This document shows, piece after piece, positions 31,671-41,732 of a stretch of DNA of 64,000 bases; the stretch's first letter is position 1; each line of letters opens with the position of its first letter. The notes under the pieces were generated by a model. It made no database searches, had not been told where the DNA came from, and saw only the letters and a program-made list of their open reading frames with translations. The position numbers and the translations under genes were made by a program. Source of the DNA: Undaria pinnatifida (Eukaryota; Sar; Phaeophyceae; Laminariales; Alariaceae); contig JABAKD010000006.1 in NCBI GenBank assembly GCA_012845835.1, positions 1,100,116-1,164,115 on the forward strand. Reading direction: 5' to 3'.

Positions 31671-33205
31671 TGGGGGGGGGGGAGCGGGGGCGGGGGGTGG
31701 GGGCGTACTCTTTTGTTCCCTACCTTAGCCGATTGACCATTGACCACGCACCCCTTTCGAGGCGGAGCAACGTTCCTGGCGGTGGGCGAGAATGAAGGAT
31801 GTTTTCTTTCGCCAAGGAAAGAGGGAGCAGAGGCACGCGCGCGCGGGGGGGGGGGATTCGAATGTATATGTCCATATAGAGTCAGCACAGTACAGTATTA
31901 GCAATGTCACGGGGCAGTGTTTTTTCTTGGGTGTTACCGCTGTTCGGGGGTGGGGTGGGGTGGAGTGGGTCTGATCGAAGACGTGTTTGTTTTTGTTTTG
32001 TGTGACGTTTGTTCTTTTTTACGCTTGTTTTTTGTCTAGGCCGTCGTAAAACATTGATACGTACATGTTGTCTCCGATTTTTTTTTCCCGGCCAGAGGCC
32101 TCTGGGAAAGGGTGGAAACCCCTGGCCCGCTCCTGGAATCCGGGCGGGCTACTCTCGAGAACATCTTAGAAGACAACCAAAGCAGAGTGAATCACCTGAC
32201 GGGGTGTCACGACCACCCTCGGACTTATTTTGGCAGCGCAAATAGTTGTCACGGATTCATTTTATCTTTTTTCTGTGGGCGGGGGTAGGTGGGTATCAAA
32301 AGCACCGACAGACTTATTCTGGGGCCGCGACGATAATTTTTTCTTCGATGGGCGGGAGTAGGTAGGGTTTTTTTTTGTGGTAAAAAAGGAGGAAAGGCAG
32401 TGGCATAATGTGTTTTTTTGCCTTGCGGGTCAAACGAGACGTCGGGTAGACCCGTCTAGCGCTGCACTCCCGCTTTGGGGGAGAAAACGCTTGGAGCTCG
32501 ACTATGATTGGGGTAACAGTTGGAGTAGACTGCTCTTGGGATGCTTTTGGGAGTTGTTAGGAGGGTTCAAGCGCTGTTGTCCTCGGGATGGGTAGGCCTC
32601 GGCTCGGCTAGCTAGGGGCAAGGTTTTTGGCTTGAAGCGTCGACGCCGACCTAGGTTTGGTTTCGTCTTGGACAAAAGAAACGCGACGCATCGTCTGGTG
32701 CGGCCGATCATGTCCCTGCGTGACGGACCACCTCTCTCAGTGCTGCAATAATGTACTGACTCTTCTTCCAAGTAGCTTGTTCCCCAGCGCGTTAGCGAGG
32801 GTTTAGACTATGGAATTGACCATGGTAGACTAAGGAGTCAACCACTGTGAAAGCCTGGTGCTGTCGACGTTTCTTTTTGGTCTTTTGTCAAAAACTCTTT
32901 TCTCATTTTTGGTTTTGTCAAAACAACGCTTTTTTTGTTTTGGTCCGGTCCAATTCTTATTTGTCGTGTCACACCCTTAAGGATAGGCGCGCATCCGGAC
33001 GAGTGAGTAGCGATGCTGCGGGAGTCGTACCTCTTATTGCGGTGTAGCCCCCCCCCCCCCCCCCCCCCACTTGAGGCCACCGCCATCCGTGATATGAGTA
33101 CACCCCCTCAACCCCGGCAGCAGCTCGGGCTTTGTTGGTGTGGCCGATGGTGTCATCGTTATTTTTTCGCGGGTGGATGAACCCCCCCCCGTTTCGTGGA
33201 CATAG
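31671..33205. other. Gene 1 intron, no exon found
   Basis: It holds G-rich and T-rich runs and a C21 tract at 33048-33068. No frame here has both acceptor and donor with a plausible peptide. Confidence 0.45.
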
Positions 33206-33403
33206 CAGAAGGCGGGCAAAAGGCCAGCCTTCGGAGCACCTTTTAGAACGTCAACTGTCACAAAACGTGCGTTTTTGCCTGCGTTCTGTGAGCTTGGCGT
33301 AATTTTTGGCGCTGTAAGTGGAGCTCAACGGCTGCCTTTTGGAATCTGCCGAGGTTATGTGGGCTTTGCGTCGTACAACACAGCCCAAAAGGTTCTCAGA
33401 AAG
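33206..33403 (+). CDS. Gene 1 exon 8
   Basis: The acceptor is GGACATAG|CAG and the donor AAG|GTAAGG, giving 66 codons in phase 0. An in-frame stop just upstream forces the acceptor to lie here. The acceptor is of NAGNAG type, so a one-codon-shorter form is possible. The peptide begins QKAGKRPAFGAPFR, has a hydrophobic patch (FCELGVIFGAVSGA) and ends VGFASYNTAQKVLRK. The donor is strong and is followed within 80 bp by the last exon. Confidence 0.7.
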
Positions 33404-33481
33404 GTAAGGTCTGCCGTTTGCCCACCTTCTATCATGTCGGCGAAACCGTGTCGTTATGGACACGTTTTTTGTTCCCACTAG

Positions 33482-33568
33482 GAGCGGCCGCTTACCGCTG
33501 ATGGCGGGTCGGAAATGCAGGCAAGGATGGAGACCCAACTCATTGCGCGCTTTTTGGGTGCCCAGTGA
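33482..33568 (+). CDS. Gene 1 last exon with stop codon
   Basis: A 78-bp intron separates it from exon 8. The acceptor TTTTTTGTTCCCACTAG|GAG opens 28 codons, ERPLTADGGSEMQARMETQ then LIARFLGAQ, and the TGA stop at 33566-33568. Phase 0 matches exon 8. Summed over called exons (without the doubtful one at 9286), the protein is roughly 480 residues with at least four hydrophobic segments. It resembles no family I can name. Confidence 0.73.
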   Translation, partial: ERPLTADGGSEMQARMETQLIARFLGAQ

Positions 33569-34254
33569 TCCGCTTTGCCGTACGGTTTTGGACTCGTTTT
33601 CCCCTCTGGAGTTCAAAAGAGAGTTGGGATTTTGACATCACATTCCAGAACCCCTATCTTCGTAAGGAGGCATGTTTCTGTCCGGGATGATTGCAGGGGT
33701 TAGGACTGTGGTACGCAAGTCGGGCACACGATGTATCGGATAAGCGTTGTTTAGTACGAGGGGGTAGGACGGAGGGGATGGGGGTTGTTTGGGGGGAGGG
33801 GATGGGGGTTGGAGTTTGAGTAGGGACAGGGTCTGGAGCCTGACTTTACTTGAACCCTTCTAGCACTATAAATCGTATCTTAGTCCTATTCCAAGTAGGT
33901 TGGCCCCAAAAACATGGGTGCAAATCTTCAGGGGTTCAGAACTTGACCGGGGGGAGGGGGGAGAGGTGCAAACACGCCTCCTTGATCTTTTTTACGGCGC
34001 ACCCTAGTCTTGGGGATATTCTACTTGAAAATAGAGTCCCTGACCACCGCACCTCCGTATTGGGAGAAACTACTTTAAATAGAGTGTGTTTTTTTGCAGC
34101 AGTAAAATAAAGGGTTAAGAAATGGGCGGTATTTTGCTGCGAGCGGTACAAGTCGGCGGCGGGGTGTCGTTTTTGGTTCGGATTTTTCGCCTTTTCCTTG
34201 ACCGGTCAAGGTGAGGCGTCTTGCGTCGAAATCGGTGCGGAGGCGAAGTTTGAC

Positions 34255-34460
34255 GGCGCTGTATATCTCGCGCCAAATCGATTGGGGTTGAAGTTTTGGC
34301 TGCATGGTGCATCCCGCGCTAAAATCGGGTAGGTGTCGGCGGTTGGCTGCATTCGTGCATCTCACGGCAAGTCGTCTCGGTTGACCGTTGAGTGCACTGT
34401 GATCTCTCGCGCCAAGTCGACTGCGGTTTGGCCGTTGACTGCATGGTGTCTCATGGAGAA
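34255..34460. repeat. Degenerate tandem repeat, about 58-bp unit
   Basis: Three to four units share GACTGCATGGTG(CA)TC, TCGCGCCAAATCG and TTGGCNGTTG blocks. Confidence 0.6.
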
Positions 34461-34689
34461 TGTATCGGGGGTTAGCGTTTGGCTGTGTCATGTGTGACGG
34501 AAATTAATTCGCCGCCTTTGTGGGGGCTGCTCAGTTGCTAAATCGAGCAGCAACTTGTGATAGCAGCGGCGACAAACCAGGGGGGGGCGTGGGGTACGTG
34601 GTTGTTTGCGCGGGAGCGTTGGGCGTACTTGCGTTGTTCTAGCGTGTGTTTTTGGTGTCAAAATTGCAGCCGGTTGTAACCCGTAGCAT

Positions 34690-34775
34690 GTGATGCTTCT
34701 GCTGGTGCTGGTGCTGGTGCTGCTGGTGCTGCTTCGGCTGCTGCTTGTGCTGTTACTGGTGTTGCTCCTGCTCTC
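34690..34775. repeat. CTG/GTG trinucleotide-type tract
   Basis: An imperfect run of CTGGTG, CTGCTG and CTTCGG triplets. The matching Ala/Pro-rich minus-strand frame is an artefact. Confidence 0.85.
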
Positions 34776-35934
34776 CTACTACTCTTTTTGCTTCGGCATG
34801 CCTTCGGGGTAGCGCACCGCCGTAGGCGCTGCACCCCCCCCTCCCTTTCGTTCGTTTTTTCGATTGGCCACCTGCATCTGCTACTTGTTTGATACCGCAC
34901 GTAGTGCGACGAAGCATGCCTACACGCTATTAGGAAACCCCACCCATCTTGCTGAAAAAGTTTCTTGGCATGAGGTGACAGGCGTGTGTATTTGCGCCTT
35001 TTCTACCCCCCCCCCCCCCCTCCTCCCCCCTCCCACGCTCCGCGTTTGGTGATAGTTGAGTTGCCTCGTGTTAGCAAATGCTGTCTGCGGCTGTCTCGCT
35101 GTTTTTTCTTGTCTCGGCATTTTTATTGTTTTTTGGGTTGGGGGTTATGGGTTGTGTTCTTTTTTTTGTCTCTTGCCGATTATGAAATATGCTTTAATGT
35201 TGTGTGGTTTGTGGGTTATCTATTTATGACAGGTGCTTGCTGTAGCATGTCTTTTTTTGTGGTTCCGATTTTTTAGCCTTTCACTGTTGCGTTTTGGCGC
35301 GTTGAGATTTTTTTTTGTTTTTCCTAGTGTACCGTTCATAGCGTGTTTCTGTTCTTCGGTTGGCCTCTTGGCCGTGTCTTATGTTTGGTTTTTGCTGTAG
35401 AATGTGTATAGCGTGTGTTACACTTGGGAGAGATACTGGCGGGTGTGTGCGTGTTGCGTGTCTTTACGGAGCAACGCGAGCACTGGACGATGCCTTTCGA
35501 AGGGTGTCGGCTAGGAACAACCGCCGAATTTTGTTGATGGGAAATAATAGTAGTTTTTTTTTTCTCTATAGAATTAAGGCATTCGAGTTCATTCGTGCGT
35601 ACTGGTATTGGCTATGCCACAGGGCGGACTTTATTGGCAAATCGGACTCGGCAGAAGTAACTAATTGATAAGTATATGCTCACCAGGTAGCTACCTGTAT
35701 GTGTGTACCGGCATCTCGTAGACAACATTTTGCAACAAATTTTGGTTTTTGCGCATTATTTCTTGCTGTCTACGCTAATGTTGTAGAGGCTCGCCTTTTT
35801 TTTTCCTGAAGGACCCGTGCGAGCTCACCTCCTAACGATCTGGTCGCGCGGCTCTTTTGGGGCGGTGTGGGCTGGTCGCGTTTGCGAGCTAGGAAGCACT
35901 TCCTGGTGGGAGATCGAGGTACGGGCGTGCGGAC

Positions 35935-36085
35935 CTAACCCAAATCCTGCGACCCTTATCCCCCAAACCCGGACCCCACAACAAGCCAGAAAATAACGGG
36001 CGAGAAACGCGGCTGCGCCGGCCGCTTTTCGGTACCAGGTATTTTTTTTTTCGATTGTTCCGATCTGCGGACCACACCGTGGACA
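35935..36085 (+). repeat. Second copy of the 13855-14000 repeat
   Basis: Blocks GGGCGAGAAACGCGGCTGCG, a T run and GTTCCGATCTGCGGACCACA occur in the same order as the first copy. Confidence 0.65.
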
Positions 36086-36570
36086 TAGCCCTCGGCCAAT
36101 GAGACAGCGTAAAGCTTACCCTCTCCAAGATCCGGGCGTCCACATTGTCAGGTCTGCTGACCCATTTCATGCGACGCGATAGAGGTTTGCTTGCACACCA
36201 TCTTTTTTTTTCTGAGGTTGGTTCCTCGATTTAGAGAGCTTTTGCGACCGCTCGCTCAAAAACTGATCTGGAGAAAAAATGAAACCGCTACTTGTACGTA
36301 CTACCGGATGAAAAAAAAAATCTTATGGTGCCTACGTAGGGTACGCAACTAGAAGCGCACGCCAAAAAAAATGGTGTAAAAAAAATCGATTTTGGTTTGA
36401 GGGGCCAAATTCAAAGTGCTACCTCGATCGTACCGCGCGATTCATGCGGCGACAGAGGTGCACGGGTCATCCATCTTTTTCTGAGGCCCTTACTTAGTTC
36501 CAGGAGCTCTGTTCCCCGCCCAAAACCTGAGATGTTGTTATATATGAGCTGTGAACCGATGATCTGATCT

Positions 36571-36860
36571 GACGCGTGCTACGATAGAGGTATTAAGGTA
36601 TACCTCTTTTTGGCTGAAATGGTTTCTGAATGACGGGGCTCCTTAACCTGGGCAAAATCGTCGGAAATTTAGGCCCATTTTTTTTTTCATGACTCTCGTT
36701 GTATGCTCCTAGGCCATGCGATTTTTCGTCCGGTCTAGTATGTAGCAGTTTTGATTTTTCTCCTCCAAATCATTTTTTGGGAGGATGATCATGTCTTGAG
36801 CTCCCAAATTGAGGAATCTCAGAGAAAAAAGTGGTGCACTTTTCTCTCCCAGCACGCGTC
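36571..36860 (+). mobile_element. MITE, family 2, copy B
   Basis: It starts GACGCGTGCTACGATAGAGG and ends CCCAGCACGCGTC. The interior has the family boxes GACGGGGCTCCTTAAC, CATGCGATTTTTCGTCCGGT and TCTTGAGCTCCCAAATTGAG. More decayed pieces follow at about 36880-37265 and 37700-37785 (minus-strand GGTTAAGGAGCCCCG boxes). Confidence 0.8.
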
Positions 36861-37317
36861 GTCCGATGAACAACCCCATGATAAAACCTACGGCAATTAA
36901 AAAAGAAAAATGCGAAATTTGTTGAAATTCCGACGAATTTGGGTTAAGGAGCATCGTCATTCACCGAAAAAAAAAAAGCCAAAAAGTGCACCTATAGATC
37001 GTAGACAGCGTCAACCTCAAGTTGCAGGGAAAATTGAAAATTGGTGCGCACCACTCAATCCTACCGTGTGCTACGACGTGTTAAGTAGCATGTGTGTCTC
37101 CTGAGAAAAATGCAAAAATACAGCCTGACGACAAATCTCATGGCCTAGGCACATCAAAATGCAAACAAAAAAATGGAACTCCCAGCGATATTGGGTTAAG
37201 GAGTCCCGAAATTCATAAATGGCTTTTGCCAACACAAGTGGTATGCCTATAAGTATCGTATATTAAGGCGTCATTTGGGGAGCTCTGTTGCAACTCGCAA
37301 AAAAACTGGGAAGTGTC

Positions 37318-37706
37318 AAGGAATTAGTGGGGTAGTATTCCGGCTGACCACTTGCGAAAGGTTAACCAATAGCTTACTACCCAAACTAAGGCTTATAACT
37401 ACTTATAACACTCGCCCCCCCTGAGACGGCGGGATATCAGTTCTGCCGGATGTTCGGGCGGACGTGTCAATATCCAAGCGGGTTCATTTCCTGGGTACAC
37501 CGAGGAGAATATTTTTCAAGTTCGACATGGGGAACGTCTGACAAAATTTTATTATTGTGGATGGTGAGATTCGAACGCACGACCCCAAAAAACCCATGGT
37601 CTGTCGACGACGCCATTTTTTGTTAAGGAAGTCGAGGGTATTTGTCCGTTTGACCACTGGTGAAAGGTTAGCGAATAGCTTACCCAAACTAAGCCTTATA
37701 TCAATA
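37318..37706 (-). mobile_element. tRNA-like tandem element, inverted copy
   Basis: It is the reverse-complement relative of the array at 41733-42432. It contains a full unit plus part of a second, sharing AGCTATTGGTTAACC, GATATTGACACGTCC and CAAGTTCGACATGG-type blocks. The T-arm-like region here reads GTGCGTTCGAATCTCACCAT on the minus strand. Confidence 0.75.
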
Positions 37707-37794
37707 GGGAGAGTTAAGGAGCCCCGCCATTCAGAAATCGTTTTGGCCGAAAAGAGGTACAGTACCTTCTATCGCCGTAGCACGCCCCTCCTCC

Positions 37795-38160
37795 TGTTTG
37801 TACGATTGCCCCCCCCGCCGAAACCAGCGATTTTCTTTAACGAACGTTTCATGGCTGCTCGACACGAGGAAGGATGCTCCTACATGAAAAAAATACCAGG
37901 TACCTTTTTCGAGTCTTACTACGGTAGCCCCCCCAACTTTTCCTTAACGAAATCGCCGGTTTTGAGACCAGCTCCCGGCCATATCTCCTAAAATGGGGCC
38001 CCTTGCTTCCCCGACGTCGTCGTTCGATGGTCTTTTGCAAATAAGAAAATATATACGAAGACACTTTGTTTCAAGGCATCCTTCCTTGTGACGTGCAGCC
38101 AAGAAGCGTTCGTTACAGAAAAACGCTGGTTTGTTTTCTTTGGGGGGGGGGTATCGTAGA
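37795..38160. repeat. Dispersed repeat family, with inverted halves
   Basis: Sequences around AAACCAGCGATTTTCTTTAA, CATGGCTGCTCGACACGAGG and GACGTCGTCGTTCGATGG occur here. They occur again in related orders at 39225-39350 and 40345-40560, partly inverted. Positions 37810-37885 and 38085-38150 are themselves inverted relatives. It probably derives from the interior of a larger TIR element. Confidence 0.55.
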
Positions 38161-38170
38161 ATCAGTGTTT

Positions 38171-38255
38171 AACCCCTTTAGAGCCCCCAAATTTCTCCCT
38201 ATACTAACTTCGAGTAAAATTGTCCCCAAAAAGGGGTTCCAGTTGTGAAGGGGTT
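38171..38255. mobile_element. Mini-MITE related to 20132-20224
   Basis: It begins AACCCCTTTAGAGCCCCC and ends GTGAAGGGGTT, with TTGTCCCCAAAAAGGGG inside, in the same order as the copy at 20132. Confidence 0.7.
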
Positions 38256-38274
38256 CATGTATTCTTGTTTGCAA

Positions 38275-38545
38275 AGAAAGGACCGCGCATCGAACTCATG
38301 AATGAACTCAGTTATTTTCTTCAACTCACCCCCCGGAAGTGTGCATAACTGAGGTATCTTCTTTACCCTCACTATCCCCGAGCGTGTATATCTGAGAGTT
38401 ATGGTCTTTAACTCATCCCCGTGGAGTGTGCACAACTGAGTTGTCGTCTTTAACTTATCCGCTGAAAGTTTGTACAACTGAGTTATAAGCTTCAACTCAC
38501 CCCCTCCACGGAGGGTGAGTTATGCTCTGCAACTCAGTGTAATTT
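38275..38545 (+). repeat. 42-bp minisatellite, array 1
   Basis: Units carry GTGTGCANAACTGAGTTAT followed by CNTCTTTAACTCA and a CCCCNNCGG spacer, about five to six copies. An intervening 250 bases (38546-38799) separate it from array 2 and end in the same GAGTTAACTCAG motif. Confidence 0.88.
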
Positions 38546-38799
38546 AACTCATTCGTAACTCATCATGTGTACAAGTGGACGTAAGATGGAATATATCACC
38601 GCAGTAAAACAACTAGCAGCCCAAGTCAGCGAAAAAAGCGGGAACGTGATTTTATGTTTTTTTCGTGTTTGCGGCCGCCATACATGCGGGAAGAAACAAC
38701 TCCCGCAAGTACACTATGAAAACAAGAACAACAGCAATGGCTCTGGGCGAAAGGCGTCCGAAAAAATACAATCCAAGTACACAAAAATGACCACACATC

Positions 38800-39165
38800 A
38801 GACAACTCATGAGTTAACTCAGTTGATTTCTTTCACTCACACCCCCTGAGTGTGCATAACTGAGATGTCGTCTTTAACTCACCGTCCCTGAGTGTGTATA
38901 ACTGAGTTATCGTCTTTAACTCACCCACGCGGAGTGTGCACAACTGAGTTATCGTCTTTAACTCATCCGCCGGAACTGTGCATAACTGAGAGTTATGGTC
39001 CTCAGCTCATCCCCGCGGAGTGTGCACAACTGAGTTATCGTCTTGAACTCACCCGCCCCGGGAGGAGTGTGCATAACTGAGTTTCAATCTTTAACTCACA
39101 AGCCCTGAGTGTGCACAACTAACTGTGAGTTAAGTTCGTTAACTCACTGCTGATGGGTGAGTTAT
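38800..39165 (+). repeat. 42-bp minisatellite, array 2
   Basis: About eight units of the same 42-bp repeat in the same orientation, some with two-to-five-base indels. The unit contains partly self-complementary GAGTTA and TAACTC, so single strands can fold. The frame at 38892-39080 is a repeat artefact. Confidence 0.9.
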
Positions 39166-39435
39166 GACAAAATGAGGTAAACTGAGTTAACCTAACTTGA
39201 GTCGTCCGATGTGTGCGAAAGGCTATCAAACGATGACGTAGAGGTGGCAAGGGGTATCACCATATTTCAGGAGATACGGCCGGGATCTGGTTTCAAAACC
39301 GGCGATTTCATTTTGGAGAAAACTTGCGCCCGGGGCCACCTTAGAACGACACGTTGTTAGTAATAGTAGAAGGTATTATTGGCTGAATTCTGACACATAA
39401 CACGATAAAATTGCACTGTGTTTTTTCCCTGCAAG

Positions 39436-39870
39436 GACACGTGCTACGATAGCAATGGTTGGCGGAAGATGCCACTGCTTTGTGGTGCGATCATTCGACT
39501 TCATATTCGGTACTACTGCTGCTTTATGGAAGGATAGTCGATTGACATCGGAACGGCATCTACGCCATGTTGTCGGAGGGCAAAAAATATCAGAATAGAG
39601 GTATACCTTTTTTTGGCGAAAATGTTCTCTGGGGCTCCTTATCCCAAAACCGTCGGAAGTCGACAATTTTTGTTTTTGCGTGATTCCCGTTGTGTACCTA
39701 GGCCTCATGGGAGTTTTCATCCGGTATCAAAGCAGTTTTATTTTTTTTCCAAATCAGTTTTTGGGAGAGGTCTTAAGCTCCCAAAGTGAGGGGTAGTACC
39801 AGGAAAAAGTCCCAAATTGAGGGGTAGCAATAAGAAAAAAAAGTGGTGCGCCTCTATCGTAGCACGTGTA
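39436..39870 (+). mobile_element. MITE, family 2, copy C, interrupted by an insertion
   Basis: It starts GACACGTGCTACGATAG and ends CTCTATCGTAGCACGTGTA, with family boxes inside (CTTTTTTTGGCGAAAATG, GGGGCTCCTTATCCC, TCATGGGAGTTTTCATCCGG). A 142-bp foreign segment at 39453-39594 splits its left TIR. Confidence 0.82.
39453..39594 (+). mobile_element. 142-bp insertion with ATAG flanks
   Basis: It is inserted inside the left TIR of a family 2 MITE. ATAG occurs on both sides, as a 4-bp target duplication would leave. The segment (TTGGCGGAAGATGCCACTGC through GTCGGAGGGCAAAAA) recurs directly downstream of the RT ORF at 55361-55480 and 55834-55857. It may be a 3'-end fragment of that retrotransposon family or a SINE that uses its end. 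Confidence 0.7.
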
Positions 39871-39967
39871 CAAGGAAGGGCTCTTGATTTTGAGGAACTC
39901 TATAAGCTCACGCGTCGTTCTATCTATACGGTACCCTCCCCAGCTTTTCTCTTTTTTTGACGAAATC

Positions 39968-40338
39968 GACGCGCGTGCTACAGGATAGCAGGTGCGCCAA
40001 CCATTGTTTTTTTCTGAAGGTTCTTCACTATAGGAGGTTAAGACCGATCTTAAGACCTTTCTTAAGATCCTTTCTTGAGACATTTCTTGGAATCCTTTCT
40101 TAAGACCTTTCTTAAGACCTTTCTTAACCCAAAAATTGATTTGGATAGGAATAAAACTGGCATGATACCACATGAAAAATCCCAAGGGGCCTAGGTACAC
40201 AACGGAAATCATGCAAAAAAAATGACGTATTATTTATTTTTTTTCCGACGATTTTGGGTTAAGGAGCCCCGTCATTCAGAGCAAAAGATTTTCGCCAAAA
40301 AAAGGTATATCTAAAGTATCTCTATCGTAGCACGAGTC
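39968..40338 (-). mobile_element. MITE, family 2, copy D
   Basis: Read on the minus strand, it starts GACTCGTGCTACGATAGAG and ends with CCTGTAGCACGCGCGTCG. It has GGGGCTCCTTAACCC, TTGGGATTTTTCATGTGG and a run of AAGAAAGGTCTT subrepeats as in copy A, so A and D form one subfamily. Confidence 0.82.
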
Positions 40339-40344
40339 AATCGA

Positions 40345-40560
40345 CGGTTTTGAAACCAGCTTCCGGCCGTATCTACTGAAAGACGGCGCCCCTTGCCACC
40401 CCGACGTCATCGTTCGATAAAAAGCTTTGCAAACCAGAAAATATCTGAAGCACTTTCTTTTTCCGATAGCATCCTTCCTCGTGTCGAGCAGCCATGAAAC
40501 GTTCGTTGTTAAAGACAATCGCTGGTTTTTTTTTGGGGGGGAAGGGAGGGCCATCTTAGA
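40345..40560. repeat. Dispersed repeat, relative of 37795-38160
   Basis: AACCAGCTTCCGGCCGTATC, CCCCGACGTCATCGTTCGAT and GACAATCGCTGGTTTTTT match parts of 37795-38160 and 39225-39350. Confidence 0.55.
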
Positions 40561-40728
40561 ACGAGCCTCACCCGAAAACTACTTTTTTTTTAGCATAAGG
40601 TAAATTGCCTTTGCAAAGTGCCTTTGCTTTGTGATGAACAAACCCCTGACCTAGGAGGTGTGAAAATGAATAACACGAATTACAAAATAAGGACATTATT
40701 ACATTATTTCGACGATTTGGGGTTAAGA

Positions 40729-40912
40729 AGTAGTGTAGTGTAGTGTACTGTAGTGTAGTGTAGGGTAGGGTAGGGTAGTGTAGTGTAGTGTAGTGTAGTG
40801 TAGTGTAGTGTAGTGTAGTGTAGTGTAGTGCAGTGTAGTGTAGTGTAGTGTAGTGTAGTGTAGTGTAGTGTAGTGTAGTGTAGTGTGTGTAGGGTAGGGT
40901 AGTGTAGTGGTA
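40729..40912. repeat. (TAGTG)n pentanucleotide microsatellite
   Basis: About 36 units of TAGTG, broken by short TAGGG stretches at both ends. The minus-strand frames of Tyr/Thr/Leu/His across it are artefacts. Confidence 0.97.
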
Positions 40913-41182
40913 ACTCGTGCTACGGTAGAAGTAGTAGTTTTCGTCTGAAATGGACGCCGAATGACGGGGCTCCTTAACACAAAATCGTCGGAAACAGGCC
41001 ATTTTCGGTTTTTTTGCGTGATTCTCGGTGTGCACATAAAGACCGTGGGGTGTTTCCTCCAGTAGCAGTTTTTTTTTCTTTTTTTTTCTCCAAATTGTTT
41101 CTTGGGAGAGATAGGTCTTAAGCTCCGGAAGCGAGGGGAAGTGTTGAAAAAAAATGGTGCGCCTCTATCGTAGAATCAGTCG
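40913..41182 (+). mobile_element. MITE, family 2, copy E
   Basis: It starts ACTCGTGCTACGGTAGA and ends GGTGCGCCTCTATCGTAGA. Interior boxes are GACGGGGCTCCTTAAC and AATCGTCGGAAACAGGCC. It directly abuts the TAGTG microsatellite. A more decayed relative lies at 41385-41535 (minus). Confidence 0.75.
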
Positions 41183-41732
41183 TTAGTGTTGGCAAAACGT
41201 GCTACCTCTTCGTATCGTAGAACGCGTCCTCTAGATTCGGACTTCTGATTGATGGCAGACGTATGCTGCGCTGGAGGTGCACAAACCTATTCGTTTCTGG
41301 GGTTTCTCACTTTAAACTGATTTTTGAGAAAACTGAAAGTGCAACTTGATGAAGAGACTCAAGGTCTGAGGTACCCAAAAAACACATTAATATTGCGTGA
41401 AAGAATATTGGCGTTCCGACACGACTTTGGGGATAAGGAGCCCCGTCATCCAGGAAAAAAAACGATATTTGCCAATTGCCAAAAAGTGGTATACCTTAAT
41501 ACCTTCCTACCTTCATATACCTTAATACCTCTATTTTCGGTATGGCGGTCTATATACCTCAAAACACAAGAAATGCGGTCAACCGTAGTATAGGAAGGCG
41601 CAGCAGCAATTCCTAAGGGTTCTTGGACACATGCTAATAATGGTAGAGGTACCCTATTAGCATTTTCTAGCCTTCTGAGTTCCCTCACTCTTGAAGGACT
41701 CCCTACTGAAAGTGCACCCCGCCGTTGGTAGC

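Larger units (their letters stand above)
33569..36570. other. Downstream of gene 1, no supported gene
   Basis: Contents: a G-rich run near 33750-33825 (GGGGATGGGGGTT units), degenerate repeats at 34255-34460, a CTG-rich tract, pyrimidine-rich 34995-35040, and the second copy of the 13855-14000 repeat at 35935-36085. No coding frame is convincing. Confidence 0.5.

Noticed and set aside
40723-41037. Minus-strand Tyr/Thr/Leu/His-rich protein
   Set aside because: Translation of the TAGTG pentamer.
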